The notes beneath the pieces are model-generated. The model did no database searches and was not told the origin of the DNA. It worked only from the letters and a program-made list of their open reading frames with translations. This document shows, in pieces, positions 1 through 8,592 of a stretch of 64,000 nt of DNA. The stretch covers positions 124,001-188,000 of the forward strand of contig NZ_JAUSUQ010000004.1 of assembly GCF_030814135.1 (NCBI RefSeq), given 5' to 3'. This DNA is from Caldalkalibacillus uzonensis. Lineage in GTDB: Bacteria > Bacillota > Bacilli > Caldalkalibacillales > Caldalkalibacillaceae. The position numbers and the translations under genes are program-made. Position 1 is the stretch's first letter. Every line of letters begins with the position of its first letter.

Positions 1-76
1 TATTATGATAGGTGGTGTATTAGTTTCGGTAGTAAACTTTCTAAGTGTATATTATTTTTGTTTGGAGTGGTACTTC

Positions 77-1282
77 ATGATTCAAAAACCACAAACAGGA
101 GACCAAGAATATGTCAGGCGCTTAAACCGTTCCATTGTTTTGAATCATATCAAAGAATACGGGCCGATCTCCAGAGCTGAAATTGCCAAAGATACCTCCT
201 TGAATAAAGCAACCGTTTCTTCCCTTGTAGAACAACTGATTAATGAAAATTTGGTCAAAGAGATTGGGGCGGGCCATTCCTCCGGTGGAAGACGTCCTGT
301 TTTGCTTCTCTTTAATGCTGAAGCCGGCTCTGTTATCGGTGTCGACCTGGGCGTCAATTATATCCTGGTTGTCTTAACAAATTTGAGTTCCCACATTAAA
401 TGGTCCAAAAAAGTCTTCCTGTCTCCTGCAGAGGATTTTCAATCCGTACTGGATAAACTGTACAAGCTTATTGGGGAAGCGATTGAACACGCCCCCCAAA
501 CGCCCCACGGCATACTGGGGATTGGGGTAGGCATACCGGCGATTACGGATCATCAACGCGGCATTGTCCTTTTTGCCCCTAATCTGCAGTGGAAAGATGT
601 GAACTTAAAGGATCTGCTGGAACAGCGTTTTTCCCTTCCCGTTGTGATTGACAACGAGGCCAATATGGGTGCTTTAGGAGAAAAAATGTTTGGCAACGGT
701 GCCGGTTACCAACACATTGCCTATATCAGCGTTGGCATCGGCATTGGCGTGGGCCTGGTCTTGGATAACCAAGTGTACCGGGGAGCCAATGGGTTTGCCG
801 GTGAAATGGGGCACATGATCATAGAGAAAAATGGGTTAAAATGTTCATGTGGTAACCGTGGCTGTTGGGAAATGTATGCATCTGAAAAATCGCTGTATAT
901 GCGCATGGAAGAGATCCAATTTCCGTTATCTTCCACAGATCCTCTGCAAAGCATTTTACAAGCAGCTGAAACCGGCCATCACCAAGTGATTGCCAGTTTA
1001 CACGACATTGGTGAGTATCTTGGCATTGGCATCTCCAATATTATTAATGCCTTTAATCCTGATTGCGTCATTATTGGCAATACACTGTCCCAAGCCGACC
1101 GCTGGATCATTGCCCCTATTGAAAAAGTGATTAACAGCAGAACACTGCCCTTTTCCAGACAACACGTCCAGGTTAAACTGTCCAACCTGGGTGACAAAGC
1201 ATGTGTGATCGGTGCAGTGTCCAGTATCTTAACCCAACACTTTTCCTTCAATGGCACCCAAATGGCCGTCCCTAACCCCTGA
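77..1282 (+). CDS. xylR: Xylose-operon repressor XylR (ROK family)
   Basis: This 401-residue protein has an N-terminal winged helix-turn-helix (about residues 15-70, with ISRAEIAKDTSLNKATVSSL) followed by a ROK sugar-kinase-like domain. The motif SSGGRRPV and the zinc-binding cluster CSCGNRGCWE (about 255-264) match Bacillus XylR closely. The family represses xylose and xyloside genes and is released by xylose. The open frame runs 24 codons further upstream, but ATG at 77 is preferred because the homologous part begins just after it and it lacks the odd hydrophobic leader. It is convergent with the decayed uxuA/uxuB region. A XylR-type palindrome lies at 19158-19197 before a CUT1 binding-protein gene. 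Assignment as XylR rather than another ROK repressor rests on family resemblance plus that operator. Confidence 0.9.
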   Translation: MIQKPQTGDQEYVRRLNRSIVLNHIKEYGPISRAEIAKDTSLNKATVSSLVEQLINENLVKEIGAGHSSGGRRPVLLLFNAEAGSVIGVDLGVNYILVVLTNLSSHIKWSKKVFLSPAEDFQSVLDKLYKLIGEAIEHAPQTPHGILGIGVGIPAITDHQRGIVLFAPNLQWKDVNLKDLLEQRFSLPVVIDNEANMGALGEKMFGNGAGYQHIAYISVGIGIGVGLVLDNQVYRGANGFAGEMGHMIIEKNGLKCSCGNRGCWEMYASEKSLYMRMEEIQFPLSSTDPLQSILQAAETGHHQVIASLHDIGEYLGIGISNIINAFNPDCVIIGNTLSQADRWIIAPIEKVINSRTLPFSRQHVQVKLSNLGDKACVIGAVSSILTQHFSFNGTQMAVPNP

Positions 1283-1299
1283 AAGGAAAACATGTTGAC

Positions 1300-1657
1300 C
1301 AATGGAAAATATATAAGCCTCAGCAAAATAAACGGCCAGCCATTATGTAAAGTTTTCCACAGCTGCTTTAGCAGCACTATAGGCAGGCACTTTGGTCATG
1401 GGAGAGGGGGCACTCATGGAGGATATATTGAATAATGACAGCCCCTTTTCTCCCGATCATCCTTTTGGCAAAGATTTGGGTGGGGAGAACGGTGCCCAGC
1501 AGATTGAGGTCAAACACCTGGCCAAACCCTTCGATGTCCAGACCGGCCTGCTCCACACTTTGCCGGTCCAGCACGTGGCCATTGCCCCGCAAAGCACACC
1601 GCTACCGCCTGTCACCACAGCTACTTTTCCTCGCAGATTCTCAATGATTGGCAGCAT
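1300..1657 (-). pseudogene. Remnant of uxuB-type SDR (D-mannonate oxidoreductase)
   Basis: Reading the minus strand from ATG near 1657 gives a short-chain dehydrogenase start with the glycine-rich NAD site ([18 protein letters not shown]). It then jumps through an internal deletion to [19 protein letters not shown]. An extra C in the segment expected to encode IINISSM shifts the frame. The catalytic YxxxK stretch ([14 protein letters not shown]) survives in the shifted frame and is followed at once by TAA where CAA (Gln) is expected; WLAVYFAEA then continues in that frame. The 3' end is lost against the end of xylR. The family is the SDR that reduces fructuronate to mannonate in Bacillus glucuronate operons. 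Three independent lesions make this a clear pseudogene. Confidence 0.85.
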
Positions 1658-1666
1658 CTCTCTCCC

Positions 1667-1866
1667 TCACTTCCGCATTTTTTCTCGTTCCAAAGTATCC
1701 CAAATACCCCACAAATACATAATCCCAAGCGCCCTGTCATATAAGCCGTATCCGGGGCGGCATTGTTCATCCCAAATATGCCGGCCATGGTCCGGCCGGA
1801 CGTAACCTATATAGCCAATATCGTGATAAGCTTTGACGATGCCATAAATATCTAAAGATCCGAGTT
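1667..1866 (-). pseudogene. C-terminal fragment of mannonate dehydratase (uxuA)
   Basis: About 65 codons on the minus strand encode the conserved C-terminus of Uxu[13 protein letters not shown] and [16 protein letters not shown], ending in a TGA at 1667-1669. The N-terminal four-fifths of the gene is missing: the fragment starts right where the uronate isomerase gene ends (stop at 1879-1881). The stop lies about ten bases before the start of the SDR remnant, preserving the usual uxuA-uxuB order. UxuA converts D-mannonate to 2-keto-3-deoxygluconate. Without the N-terminal part of the barrel this piece cannot be active. A deletion fusing the uxaC end to the uxuA end is the simplest explanation. 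Confidence 0.85.
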
Positions 1867-1878
1867 GGACAACTGGTA

Positions 1879-3141
1879 TCACGATGATGGCAACTGGACA
1901 AAGTCAACAAAATTCCGGCAGAGCAACTTGTCGATGTCACGCCTGATATCGGCAGCGGTCTGCTGCCATCCCCGCTCAAGCAAGGCCTGATAGTTTTTTA
2001 CCAACATGCCTCTCAACACTTGCTTGCTGTGCGCCCATTTATACAGCAACTGCTCAAAAATGCGGCAATCTGAGTGCTGAAAGATAAACCGGTTGCCTAA
2101 TTGGTCAAACCTCATCTGTGAAATTTCCTCGATTAGCTGAGGGGTGTTTAAAAACCACCAGCAGCCAAACACCATCATGTTTCTAAATTTTTGAGCCAGC
2201 GTCACTAACTCGTACTGATTTTCTCTGGATAACATGGTGACTAGGAATTTTTGCTGCGGATAGTTCCGGCACAAATGTTCTAAAGAAGTTAACTCTGCGT
2301 GTCCGGCCATATCACCAGCCAGCTGCAAGTCTGGATTAACCCGTCTTTTGGTGCCGATCATCAGGGCCAGCGGTAAACGGTATTCAGCACAAACCGGTAA
2401 TAAACAATGATCTAGCAATGCTGTGCTGACACTGTCCTGCGGATAGTTAAAATAATAGGGCAATGACACCGCCACGTAGACGGGATTCATGACGGCAATC
2501 CAATCCCTGATAAAACGTTGCACTTGTTCCACGGTTTGCGTGGTTAGCTTTTCCATGACGTCATAGCCCATGCTTTGCAGCAGCGGGTAAGTGTCGGACC
2601 AGTGATTGAGCAAGGGATCTAACCGCAAGGCAGGCAAAAAGCGTTGATCCGGATGCTGCTTTTTCCACAACTTCCTTTCCACAGGATCAAAGGGATCATT
2701 GGTCATCACAATTCGGTCTATATTGGCCATGTCCATAATCCGGTCAATGTATTTGTGAACATCGCGTTGCTGGTTAAACCAGCGGCGAATCTGATTCAAA
2801 TCTTTGCTGACTGGCACGTCCAACATCTGCAAAATGGTTAACAGGCCTTGCCCCGCTTCACTGACCGGGCTGTTGTGGACAAACAATGTTTCCCACACAT
2901 ATTCGGCCCGTTCCTTTTCAGACAAGCGCCAAAAGGTTTCATAAGGCAGATCAGACCACAGAAAGGTTTCCGAAACCAAATAATGATAATTTAATAATTG
3001 ATCAATGCCTGTTAAACATAACGATTCAAACGAAGGTGGAAACAAATGTGTATGCATGTCAATGATTTTCGTTTGATTTAAGGCATGATCCACAATCTTT
3101 TCTATCTCGTTGGGCTGGGTAATGGGTTGTTCAGTTTGCAT
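1879..3141 (-). CDS. uxaC: Uronate (glucuronate/galacturonate) isomerase, Bacillus BH0493-like
   Basis: The 420-residue protein is an amidohydrolase-fold uronate isomerase. It has the N-terminal MHTHLF metal motif (His30, His32), [29 protein letters not shown] and QHSDCR near residue 355. It is shorter than the roughly 470-residue E. coli enzyme and resembles the divergent Bacillus halodurans BH0493 type. The family interconverts D-glucuronate/D-fructuronate or D-galacturonate/D-tagaturonate in the cytoplasm. ATG at 3141 is chosen over the upstream in-frame start because AAAGGTGG precedes it and the extra 15 codons overlap the permease gene. The extreme C-terminus (LPSS) appears to run into the uxuA deletion junction. 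It is the last intact gene of a transcript that begins with the PotABCD-like importer. Confidence 0.85.
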   Translation of the reverse strand: MQTEQPITQPNEIEKIVDHALNQTKIIDMHTHLFPPSFESLCLTGIDQLLNYHYLVSETFLWSDLPYETFWRLSEKERAEYVWETLFVHNSPVSEAGQGLLTILQMLDVPVSKDLNQIRRWFNQQRDVHKYIDRIMDMANIDRIVMTNDPFDPVERKLWKKQHPDQRFLPALRLDPLLNHWSDTYPLLQSMGYDVMEKLTTQTVEQVQRFIRDWIAVMNPVYVAVSLPYYFNYPQDSVSTALLDHCLLPVCAEYRLPLALMIGTKRRVNPDLQLAGDMAGHAELTSLEHLCRNYPQQKFLVTMLSRENQYELVTLAQKFRNMMVFGCWWFLNTPQLIEEISQMRFDQLGNRFIFQHSDCRIFEQLLYKWAHSKQVLRGMLVKNYQALLERGWQQTAADIRRDIDKLLCRNFVDFVQLPSS

Positions 3142-3175
3142 GAAAACCACCTTTCTTTCGTTTTTAATGGCTGTG

Positions 3176-4051
3176 TTATTGTCCAAGCCTTCTCTGGGTT
3201 AATGAGGAAAGCCATAAACTGATAAAGGCGAAAAGTAAAAGAGGGAACATTAACGTTAAGGCGAGCGCATCCAGCATAGGTGGTGGTTGATTACCAGCAC
3301 TGCTTAATACGCTAAAGACCATAACCGGCAATGTCTGTGTTTTAGGTCCTGAAATCAACAGAATGATGATAAACGTACTGAACATGCGAATAAATATATT
3401 AATCGCCGCTGCGGTTATCCCTGGAATAAGTTGAGGAAAGACGATACGTGTAAACATACGCCATTTGTTCGCCCCTAAGGATTGGGCTGCCCACTCCAGG
3501 CGTGGATCTAACGATTCAATAAACGGAATCAGAATGAACACGGAGAATGGAATACCAATAATGAGATTGACAATAATCAGACCAGGGATGGTTTCCGCTA
3601 ACCCTATTGAATAAAAAATAGAGGCGATCGGAATAGCATAAACGAGTTCTGGAAGCGTAAACGGCAATTGATAAAAACCAATCAAGGCATCTTTAAATGG
3701 AAATTGTTTGCGAGCCAGCACATAAGCGCTGGGAATACTCAAAATTAATGAAATAATTGTGGCTACTCCTACAATTTTCAGTGTGATCTTATAATAAGAA
3801 CCGATATCATAAGCAACCCATGCCCGTTTCATCCATTCGAACGTATACCCCTCGGGCAAAAATGTCCCAAACCATTCCGTGCCAAAAGCACTGAAAAAAA
3901 CGGATAATGTCATGCCTAAAATGATCATGATAAAACTAATGATTAATAGCCAAAAGGGCAGAGCTTTTAAATAATTGAATAACCTTTTTCTATATTTATG
4001 TTTATGACTTTGTAAAACACTCTCCACCTCGTTGGATATTGAAGTTTGCAT
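3176..4051 (-). CDS. ABC transporter permease, PotC/CysW-type
   Basis: A roughly 291-residue inner-membrane permease with about six hydrophobic segments. The cytoplasmic EAA-type loop reads LEWAAQSLGANKWRMFTRIV, with the conserved G and the following FPQLIPG. It belongs to the group of spermidine/putrescine, iron and thiamine importers rather than the CUT1 sugar permeases. ATG 4051 has GGAGGGAC just upstream and lies 17 bases after the end of the partner permease. The longer frame to 4135 would overlap that gene. It forms one operon with the second permease, the ATPase and a binding protein, and with uxaC downstream. The substrate cannot be read from sequence; a uronate or oligo-uronide is suggested only by context. 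Confidence 0.85.
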   Translation of the reverse strand: MQTSISNEVESVLQSHKHKYRKRLFNYLKALPFWLLIISFIMIILGMTLSVFFSAFGTEWFGTFLPEGYTFEWMKRAWVAYDIGSYYKITLKIVGVATIISLILSIPSAYVLARKQFPFKDALIGFYQLPFTLPELVYAIPIASIFYSIGLAETIPGLIIVNLIIGIPFSVFILIPFIESLDPRLEWAAQSLGANKWRMFTRIVFPQLIPGITAAAINIFIRMFSTFIIILLISGPKTQTLPVMVFSVLSSAGNQPPPMLDALALTLMFPLLLFAFISLWLSSLTQRRLGQ

Positions 4052-4068
4052 ATAATAGTCCCTCCAAC

Positions 4069-4932
4069 TTACTTGAATGTCGTCGCCGATCCAACATACC
4101 CTCGTCGGCGAATCCAGAAGACAATGAGCAGGCACGTGAGCTGAGTGAGTGCCATCACCATAGCTACGGTGTTGGCCATATTATAATTAAAATGTCGCAT
4201 CGCTTCTTCAAAAGCGACAACTGCAAAAGTACGGGTTTCCGAAGACGGATTTCCGACTAAGATGGCCGACGTGTAAACCCCAAGCTGCATGATCAAGTTA
4301 AGAGCAAAAACGGTTAAGACATTGGACCGAATTAAAGGAAAGAAAACTCGGCGAAATGTCGCCCACTCACTAGCCCCCAAGGAACGGGCTGCTTGTTCCA
4401 AACGCGGATCTGTGGAGTCCATCATGCCAGCTAGATTAGAGGAAATAAAGGCAACCCCTAATATAAACAAGGCAATAAACGTGCCCCAGAAGTTATACAG
4501 CAATCTTAAGGGCTCATCGATTAAACCCAAGTTTAAAAGGATTTGATTGAACCATCCGTTCGGCTTGAAAAAGGCGATAATTCCCATGTCTACAAGGATT
4601 GAACCTAAAGTTAAGGGAAAAATAATCAAACCAATGATCAGACCTTTTCCTTTCATCCTTCCTCGCAAATAGTACGTAATGGCGAAGGCAACTACCATTT
4701 CCAGTACAGCGGCAGGGACGACAAGTAACAACGTGCGATAAATGGTCATGTAGTAATTTGGCTCAGTAAAAAAACGTACATAATTTTCAAACGTAAACCC
4801 TGTATCACCATACGGTTGAAAAGTGAGGATTATCCCTCTTAACAGAGGGTAGGCAAAGATAATCAACAATGGAATCAAAGAAGGCAACAGCAATAAGTAA
4901 TCTTTCTTACTCGAAACAGCCTCCGGATTCAT
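4069..4932 (-). CDS. ABC transporter permease, PotB/CysU-type
   Basis: A 287-residue integral membrane protein with a first hydrophobic segment at about residues 11-33 and an EAA-type loop LEQAARSLGASEWATFRRVF near residue 190. Its start codon overlaps the stop of the ATPase gene (ATGA arrangement), with AAGGAGTT upstream, so translation is probably coupled. It pairs with the permease at 3176-4051 to form the membrane channel. Family members import polyamines, ferric iron, thiamine or phosphonates; several related systems in sugar-acid operons have unknown substrates. Confidence 0.85.
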   Translation of the reverse strand: MNPEAVSSKKDYLLLLPSLIPLLIIFAYPLLRGIILTFQPYGDTGFTFENYVRFFTEPNYYMTIYRTLLLVVPAAVLEMVVAFAITYYLRGRMKGKGLIIGLIIFPLTLGSILVDMGIIAFFKPNGWFNQILLNLGLIDEPLRLLYNFWGTFIALFILGVAFISSNLAGMMDSTDPRLEQAARSLGASEWATFRRVFFPLIRSNVLTVFALNLIMQLGVYTSAILVGNPSSETRTFAVVAFEEAMRHFNYNMANTVAMVMALTQLTCLLIVFWIRRRGYVGSATTFK

Positions 4933-6095
4933 GATTTCAACTCCTTATCGATAATGATCAGAGCATCCGGATCAAAATAAAGACAAACATCATGTCCTGG
5001 TGTGTAAGATTTTAAGCCAAGTACACTCACTTTAAAAATGTCTCCACCTTCTGCCTTAATTTGATACTCTGTCGTGCTACCCACATAATCACTGACCAGT
5101 ATCCTTCCCGGACAGACATTGACACTTGACTCACCTGCATCTTGATCGACAATGCGCAGATTTTCAGGCTTGATCGTTAACATCACTTTTTGACCAATCC
5201 GGTGATGTTCATCCTTCTGGACAAGCAACTCTTTTCCGCTTTCAGATCTAAATAGAAACCGTCCCCCTTTTTCATCGACTAACGTTCCTTCTATAAAATT
5301 GGCGTAGCCAATAAAATTAGCCACAAAATAATTTTTTGGCCGTAGAAAAATTTGCTGCGGGGTACCGATTTGTTGAATGACGCCATTAGACATGACTGCT
5401 ATTTTGGTGGACAAAGACAAAGCTTCTTCCTGATCATGGGTCACATAAATCGTGGTAATCTTTAACTCGCTGTGTAATTTTTTTAACTGAATGCGCATCT
5501 CTTTGCGCAATTTAGCATCTAGATTGCTAAGCGGTTCGTCAAGCAGAAGCACTTTGGGGCGAATAACCAGGGCACGGGCCAAAGCGACACGCTGTTGCTG
5601 ACCACCACTCAATTCTTTTGGAAAACGGTCGGCAAAGTCGCTCAGTTGGACCATTTCCAAGGCTTCCTGGACCCGTTTTTCCCTTTCCTTTTTAGGCACT
5701 TTACGCATCTCCAAACCAAATCCAACATTTTTAGCTACTGTCATATGGGGAAATAAAGCATAATTTTGAAAGACCATACCGACATCCCTTTTATTCATTG
5801 GTAAAGCGTCTATCATCTGATTATTAAAATAAATGTGGCCTTCGCTGGGTTCCAGGATCCCCAAAATCATAGACAGGATTGTCGTTTTTCCACACCCGCT
5901 CGGTCCGAGTAAAGTCATAAATTCTCCGTGGTCAATTTCCAGATTAGCCTGGCGTACCGCGGTGGTGGTACCAAATTTTTTACTTAAATTCTCAAGACGT
6001 ACACTTGTCCCAGATCGGCGTTGCCCAGTGGCGGTTACACTGTTATTCTCCCTTTGAACCCCACTATTGGTTTCAGAAAGCATGACCTGCCTCAT
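4929..6095 (-). CDS. ABC transporter ATP-binding protein, PotA-type
   Basis: A 388-residue ATPase. Walker A GPSGCGKTT lies at about 64-72, the Q-loop at FQNYALFPH (109-117), the signature LSGGQQQRVALARAL begins at 162, Walker B LLLDEP at 183-188 and the switch His in VTHDQEEAL. A C-terminal TOBE-type beta domain covers about 290-380. The first 30 residues before the core are a variable polar extension. AAAGGAG precedes the ATG. It is the only transport ATPase in the window and belongs to the PotABCD-like system, not to the four CUT1 importers. Whether it could also energise those is untested; its family relation is to PotA rather than MsmX. Confidence 0.92.
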   Translation of the reverse strand: MRQVMLSETNSGVQRENNSVTATGQRRSGTSVRLENLSKKFGTTTAVRQANLEIDHGEFMTLLGPSGCGKTTILSMILGILEPSEGHIYFNNQMIDALPMNKRDVGMVFQNYALFPHMTVAKNVGFGLEMRKVPKKEREKRVQEALEMVQLSDFADRFPKELSGGQQQRVALARALVIRPKVLLLDEPLSNLDAKLRKEMRIQLKKLHSELKITTIYVTHDQEEALSLSTKIAVMSNGVIQQIGTPQQIFLRPKNYFVANFIGYANFIEGTLVDEKGGRFLFRSESGKELLVQKDEHHRIGQKVMLTIKPENLRIVDQDAGESSVNVCPGRILVSDYVGSTTEYQIKAEGGDIFKVSVLGLKSYTPGHDVCLYFDPDALIIIDKELKS

Positions 6096-6130
6096 TCAGT
6101 ATTTCTCCTTTCAAAACTTTCTTCTGTGAG

Positions 6131-6160
6131 ATATCGGCCTTGATAAGTCAAGGCCGATAT
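6131..6160 (-). terminator. Intercistronic hairpin between binding-protein and ATPase genes
   Basis: A perfect 13-bp inverted repeat (ATATCGGCCTTGA and its complement) with a 4-base TAAG loop lies just after the binding-protein stop and before the ATPase gene. There is no strong T-run, so it probably stabilises the upstream mRNA or terminates partially, giving more binding protein than transporter. Confidence 0.75.
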
Positions 6161-6172
6161 TCTGAAACCAGT

Positions 6173-7369
6173 TTATTGAGCAAGGATCCTTTCTTCCCAT
6201 TGGGTGTAAAGGTCATTGATAATATCAATATCTGGAAAAAGCACCCACTCACCTTCGGGAATAATCAACTGATCTCCATCTTTAAAATCTGGCAATGCGA
6301 ATTCGAGAACATTTTGATAGGTTTCTTGGTAGTCAGGTAAAATAAGATCCGCTGATACGTTTTCATTGACCGGAGTCATCGCACGAGATAGCATCTGTGA
6401 CTGAGCTTCCTTAGACATAGCAAAGTTGATAAACTCCAAAACGGCCTTTTCCTTCTCTTCAGGCAAGTTATTGACCATGGCATAAAAGTGAGCATCAATG
6501 ATCTGCTTGGCGTCTTCCATTTTAACGGCTTGGATATTCGGAGGAACAATACCCTCCGCTTTCAATGAAGCATACCAGAACGGCGAATGCGGAATGATGT
6601 CCACTGTGCCATCGTATAAGAAGTTAAAAGTATCTGAAGTTTTTGATGGATAAGAGTCGATCATTTGCCCAATGTCTGAAAGATATTCCCACGTTTGTGT
6701 AAGAGATTGAGGATCGTTCATATCTTCACCCAAACTTTGAATTAAGCCAAAGAAAAAGCCACGCGCTGGTCCACTTGATGAAACGGCCGCATACATAAAC
6801 TTACCCGGGTTTTCACTAATCCATGACTTTAGTTCAACGAACGTAGTTGGAGGTTGTTCAACTTTGTCTGAATTGTAGGCAAGTACAGGACCTCCCGGTC
6901 CCACCGTTACAGGAACGCCATAACCGTTGAACTTTTCCACATAAGTTCGAGCGATATCATTCAGTTCTTCAAATCTCACTTCTTCCTCAAATTCTGGAAT
7001 CAATTGTTTCCATACTCCTTCATTGATCCCCATAGGTAAACCGTCCAAACCTGTGACCACAACATCAATGTTGGGATTTTGGCCCTGGGCTTTAATTTTG
7101 CTTATGATTTCCTGGGGAGTAGCTCGAGCATATAAAACTTCATATTTTCCGCTCATTTGTTCCTCGAATAATGGAATCAAAATATCATTGTAATACTCAT
7201 CCCCACCGGCCACACTGTAAAATGTGATCGTAATCCGTTCCTCCTGTAATTCCGCTGCAGCATCTGTGCTTGTCTGTGACGAATCTGTTCCTCCTTCTTT
7301 ACTTCCACAACCACTGATAATCCCAATGATAAAAACCACCAGCAACAACGAAAAAAAATTTCTTTTCAT
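6173..7369 (-). CDS. Extracellular solute-binding lipoprotein, PotD/AfuA-like
   Basis: A 398-residue binding protein with a lipoprotein signal: KR followed by a hydrophobic core and lipobox GIISGC, so it is anchored outside the membrane by Cys. The mature part begins with a Ser/Thr/Gly-rich linker and ERITITFYSV, typical of family 1/6-type binding proteins for PotABCD-like importers. ATG 7369 is chosen over the frame start at 7513 because it gives a proper signal peptide and has GGGGTGAT upstream. It is the first gene of its operon. A CTTGTATACATAG sequence at 7380-7392, just upstream of the ribosome site, is a candidate operator for the nearby GntR/FCD regulator. The substrate is unknown. 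Confidence 0.85.
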   Translation of the reverse strand: MKRNFFSLLLVVFIIGIISGCGSKEGGTDSSQTSTDAAAELQEERITITFYSVAGGDEYYNDILIPLFEEQMSGKYEVLYARATPQEIISKIKAQGQNPNIDVVVTGLDGLPMGINEGVWKQLIPEFEEEVRFEELNDIARTYVEKFNGYGVPVTVGPGGPVLAYNSDKVEQPPTTFVELKSWISENPGKFMYAAVSSSGPARGFFFGLIQSLGEDMNDPQSLTQTWEYLSDIGQMIDSYPSKTSDTFNFLYDGTVDIIPHSPFWYASLKAEGIVPPNIQAVKMEDAKQIIDAHFYAMVNNLPEEKEKAVLEFINFAMSKEAQSQMLSRAMTPVNENVSADLILPDYQETYQNVLEFALPDFKDGDQLIIPEGEWVLFPDIDIINDLYTQWEERILAQ

Positions 7370-7379
7370 GGTATCACCC

Positions 7380-7392
7380 CTTGTATACATAG
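7380..7392. promoter_or_regulatory. Candidate GntR/FCD operator (CTTGTATACATAG)
   Basis: A partly palindromic TTGTATAC element immediately upstream of the binding-protein start. Similar elements occur at 14192-14204 and 15857-15869, before the two paralogous oxidoreductase genes. FadR-subfamily regulators often bind short palindromes of this kind. The link to the regulator at 7866-8549 is inference. Confidence 0.45.
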
Positions 7393-7604
7393 TATTTATG
7401 TTTAAGCCTTTATTTGAAGGCTTCCAAACCAAAAACGATTCTACTGAAAAATCTGCACTAACTGGCAAATGATCCCCGATCCATTCAATCGATCCCAAAG
7501 ATACCGCTTTCAAAATGCAGCTATTAAATATGTCAGCCTATTTAAGCTGTTTCCTAAGTCTCCCTTTTTTCCATTTGTTCTAGCTGATGATTTTAAACGA
7601 ACTT

Positions 7605-7778
7605 AGCCATCTTTTGCCTTAGAAGCAATCACCTTCTAAGGGACAGGTACGCGAGCGTACTTGCCTTAAAAAACAGCTACTGTTCTTCCCCGTGATGGAT
7701 GACCGAGCTTGTGATCTGGGCTAAACCACCATGGGGATAGCGGCCAATGGCAATGGATATATCTTCAACCTCTCTATT
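7605..7778 (-). pseudogene. 174-bp broken copy of a Gfo/Idh/MocA oxidoreductase gene
   Basis: This stretch closely matches 13333-13506 inside the intact oxidoreductase gene at 12983-14137. On the minus strand it reads EVEDISIAIGRYPHGGLAQI and then SSVIHHGEEQ before a TAG stop, with small deletions behind it. It has no start, no Rossmann domain and no C-terminus. It sits in the 496-base gap between the binding-protein start (7369) and the GntR gene. It is either the last trace of a third tandem paralogue or a partial duplication. The rest of the gap (7393-7604, 7779-7865) shows no convincing gene. Confidence 0.88.
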
Positions 7779-7865
7779 ATCTTGGTAAGCATTTTGTGAA
7801 AGCCTGCAGGATTCCTGAGGAATGACTATGGGGATGATTCAGCCACCATGTACAACCACCTTCCC

Positions 7866-8549
7866 TTACCGTTTAAAATAATCGGGATACTTCTCCATTA
7901 ATGCTTGGATATCGAAAACATGCATTTTTAAATGCTCGCTCATCACTTTTTCTGCTTGTTGGGGATCTTTCGCTTCTATGGCCTGTACAATCTGTTCGTG
8001 TTGGGTGAGGATGGGCCCCCAGTTTTCGTTTGACGCTAAACTTAACAGCCGGCTCCGGTTAAAATGAATCATAAAATCTTGAATAGCCAGCCAAATACGC
8101 TGTTTGTTGCAACCGGTGAAAATCAGTTGGTGAAACTGCTGGTCATATTCAAACAGCTGCTTATATGCCTTGCTCTGCACACAATTTTTTTGTGCTTCCA
8201 CATTATTCTTCAATTGAAGCAGGTACTCATCCGGGAAGCTTTCAGCAGCTAATTTGACCGTCGCGATTTCCAGATGCTTGCGCATAAATCTGGCTTCCTC
8301 GACGTGTTCCGGATCAATGAGGGACACAAATGACCCTCGTTGTGGATAAACCTCGATTAACTTTTCCTGTGACAATTTTAAAAAGGCTTCCCGCACCGGG
8401 GTCCGGCTGACATTTAACCGCCCGGCAATCGTATTTTCCGTCACTTTTTGGCCTGGAAGCAAAGCCAGAGTCATAATTTCATCTTTAATCGTTTGATACA
8501 CACTTGAACGGACAGAAACATGGGCAGGAAAGTTGGCATTTATGTTCAT
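7866..8549 (-). CDS. GntR-family transcriptional regulator, FCD (FadR) subfamily
   Basis: A 227-residue regulator with an N-terminal winged helix (about 10-75: SVYQTIKDEIMTLALLPGQK and VSRTPVREAFLKLSQ). It is followed by an all-helical FCD ligand domain with metal-ligand-type residues in FDQQFHQLI-like YDQQFHQLIF, and a final His in the EHLKMHVFD helix. FCD regulators commonly sense sugar acids (UxuR, ExuR, GntR types). ATG 8549 has AAGGAG at a good distance. The frame reaches 8618, but that start has no ribosome site and overlaps the GH67 gene. Given GH67 upstream and uxaC downstream, glucuronate or a related uronate is a reasonable but unproven effector. Confidence 0.88.
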   Translation of the reverse strand: MNINANFPAHVSVRSSVYQTIKDEIMTLALLPGQKVTENTIAGRLNVSRTPVREAFLKLSQEKLIEVYPQRGSFVSLIDPEHVEEARFMRKHLEIATVKLAAESFPDEYLLQLKNNVEAQKNCVQSKAYKQLFEYDQQFHQLIFTGCNKQRIWLAIQDFMIHFNRSRLLSLASNENWGPILTQHEQIVQAIEAKDPQQAEKVMSEHLKMHVFDIQALMEKYPDYFKR

Positions 8550-8592
8550 TGGCCTGCAACTCCTTAGTCGTGTCAGGTTTTTATACCACTTG

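Noticed and set aside
1392-1805. Plus-strand open frame of 137 codons opposite the uxuA/uxuB relics
   Set aside because: The minus strand carries recognisable SDR and UxuA sequence; the plus frame has no family features and is a shadow of it.
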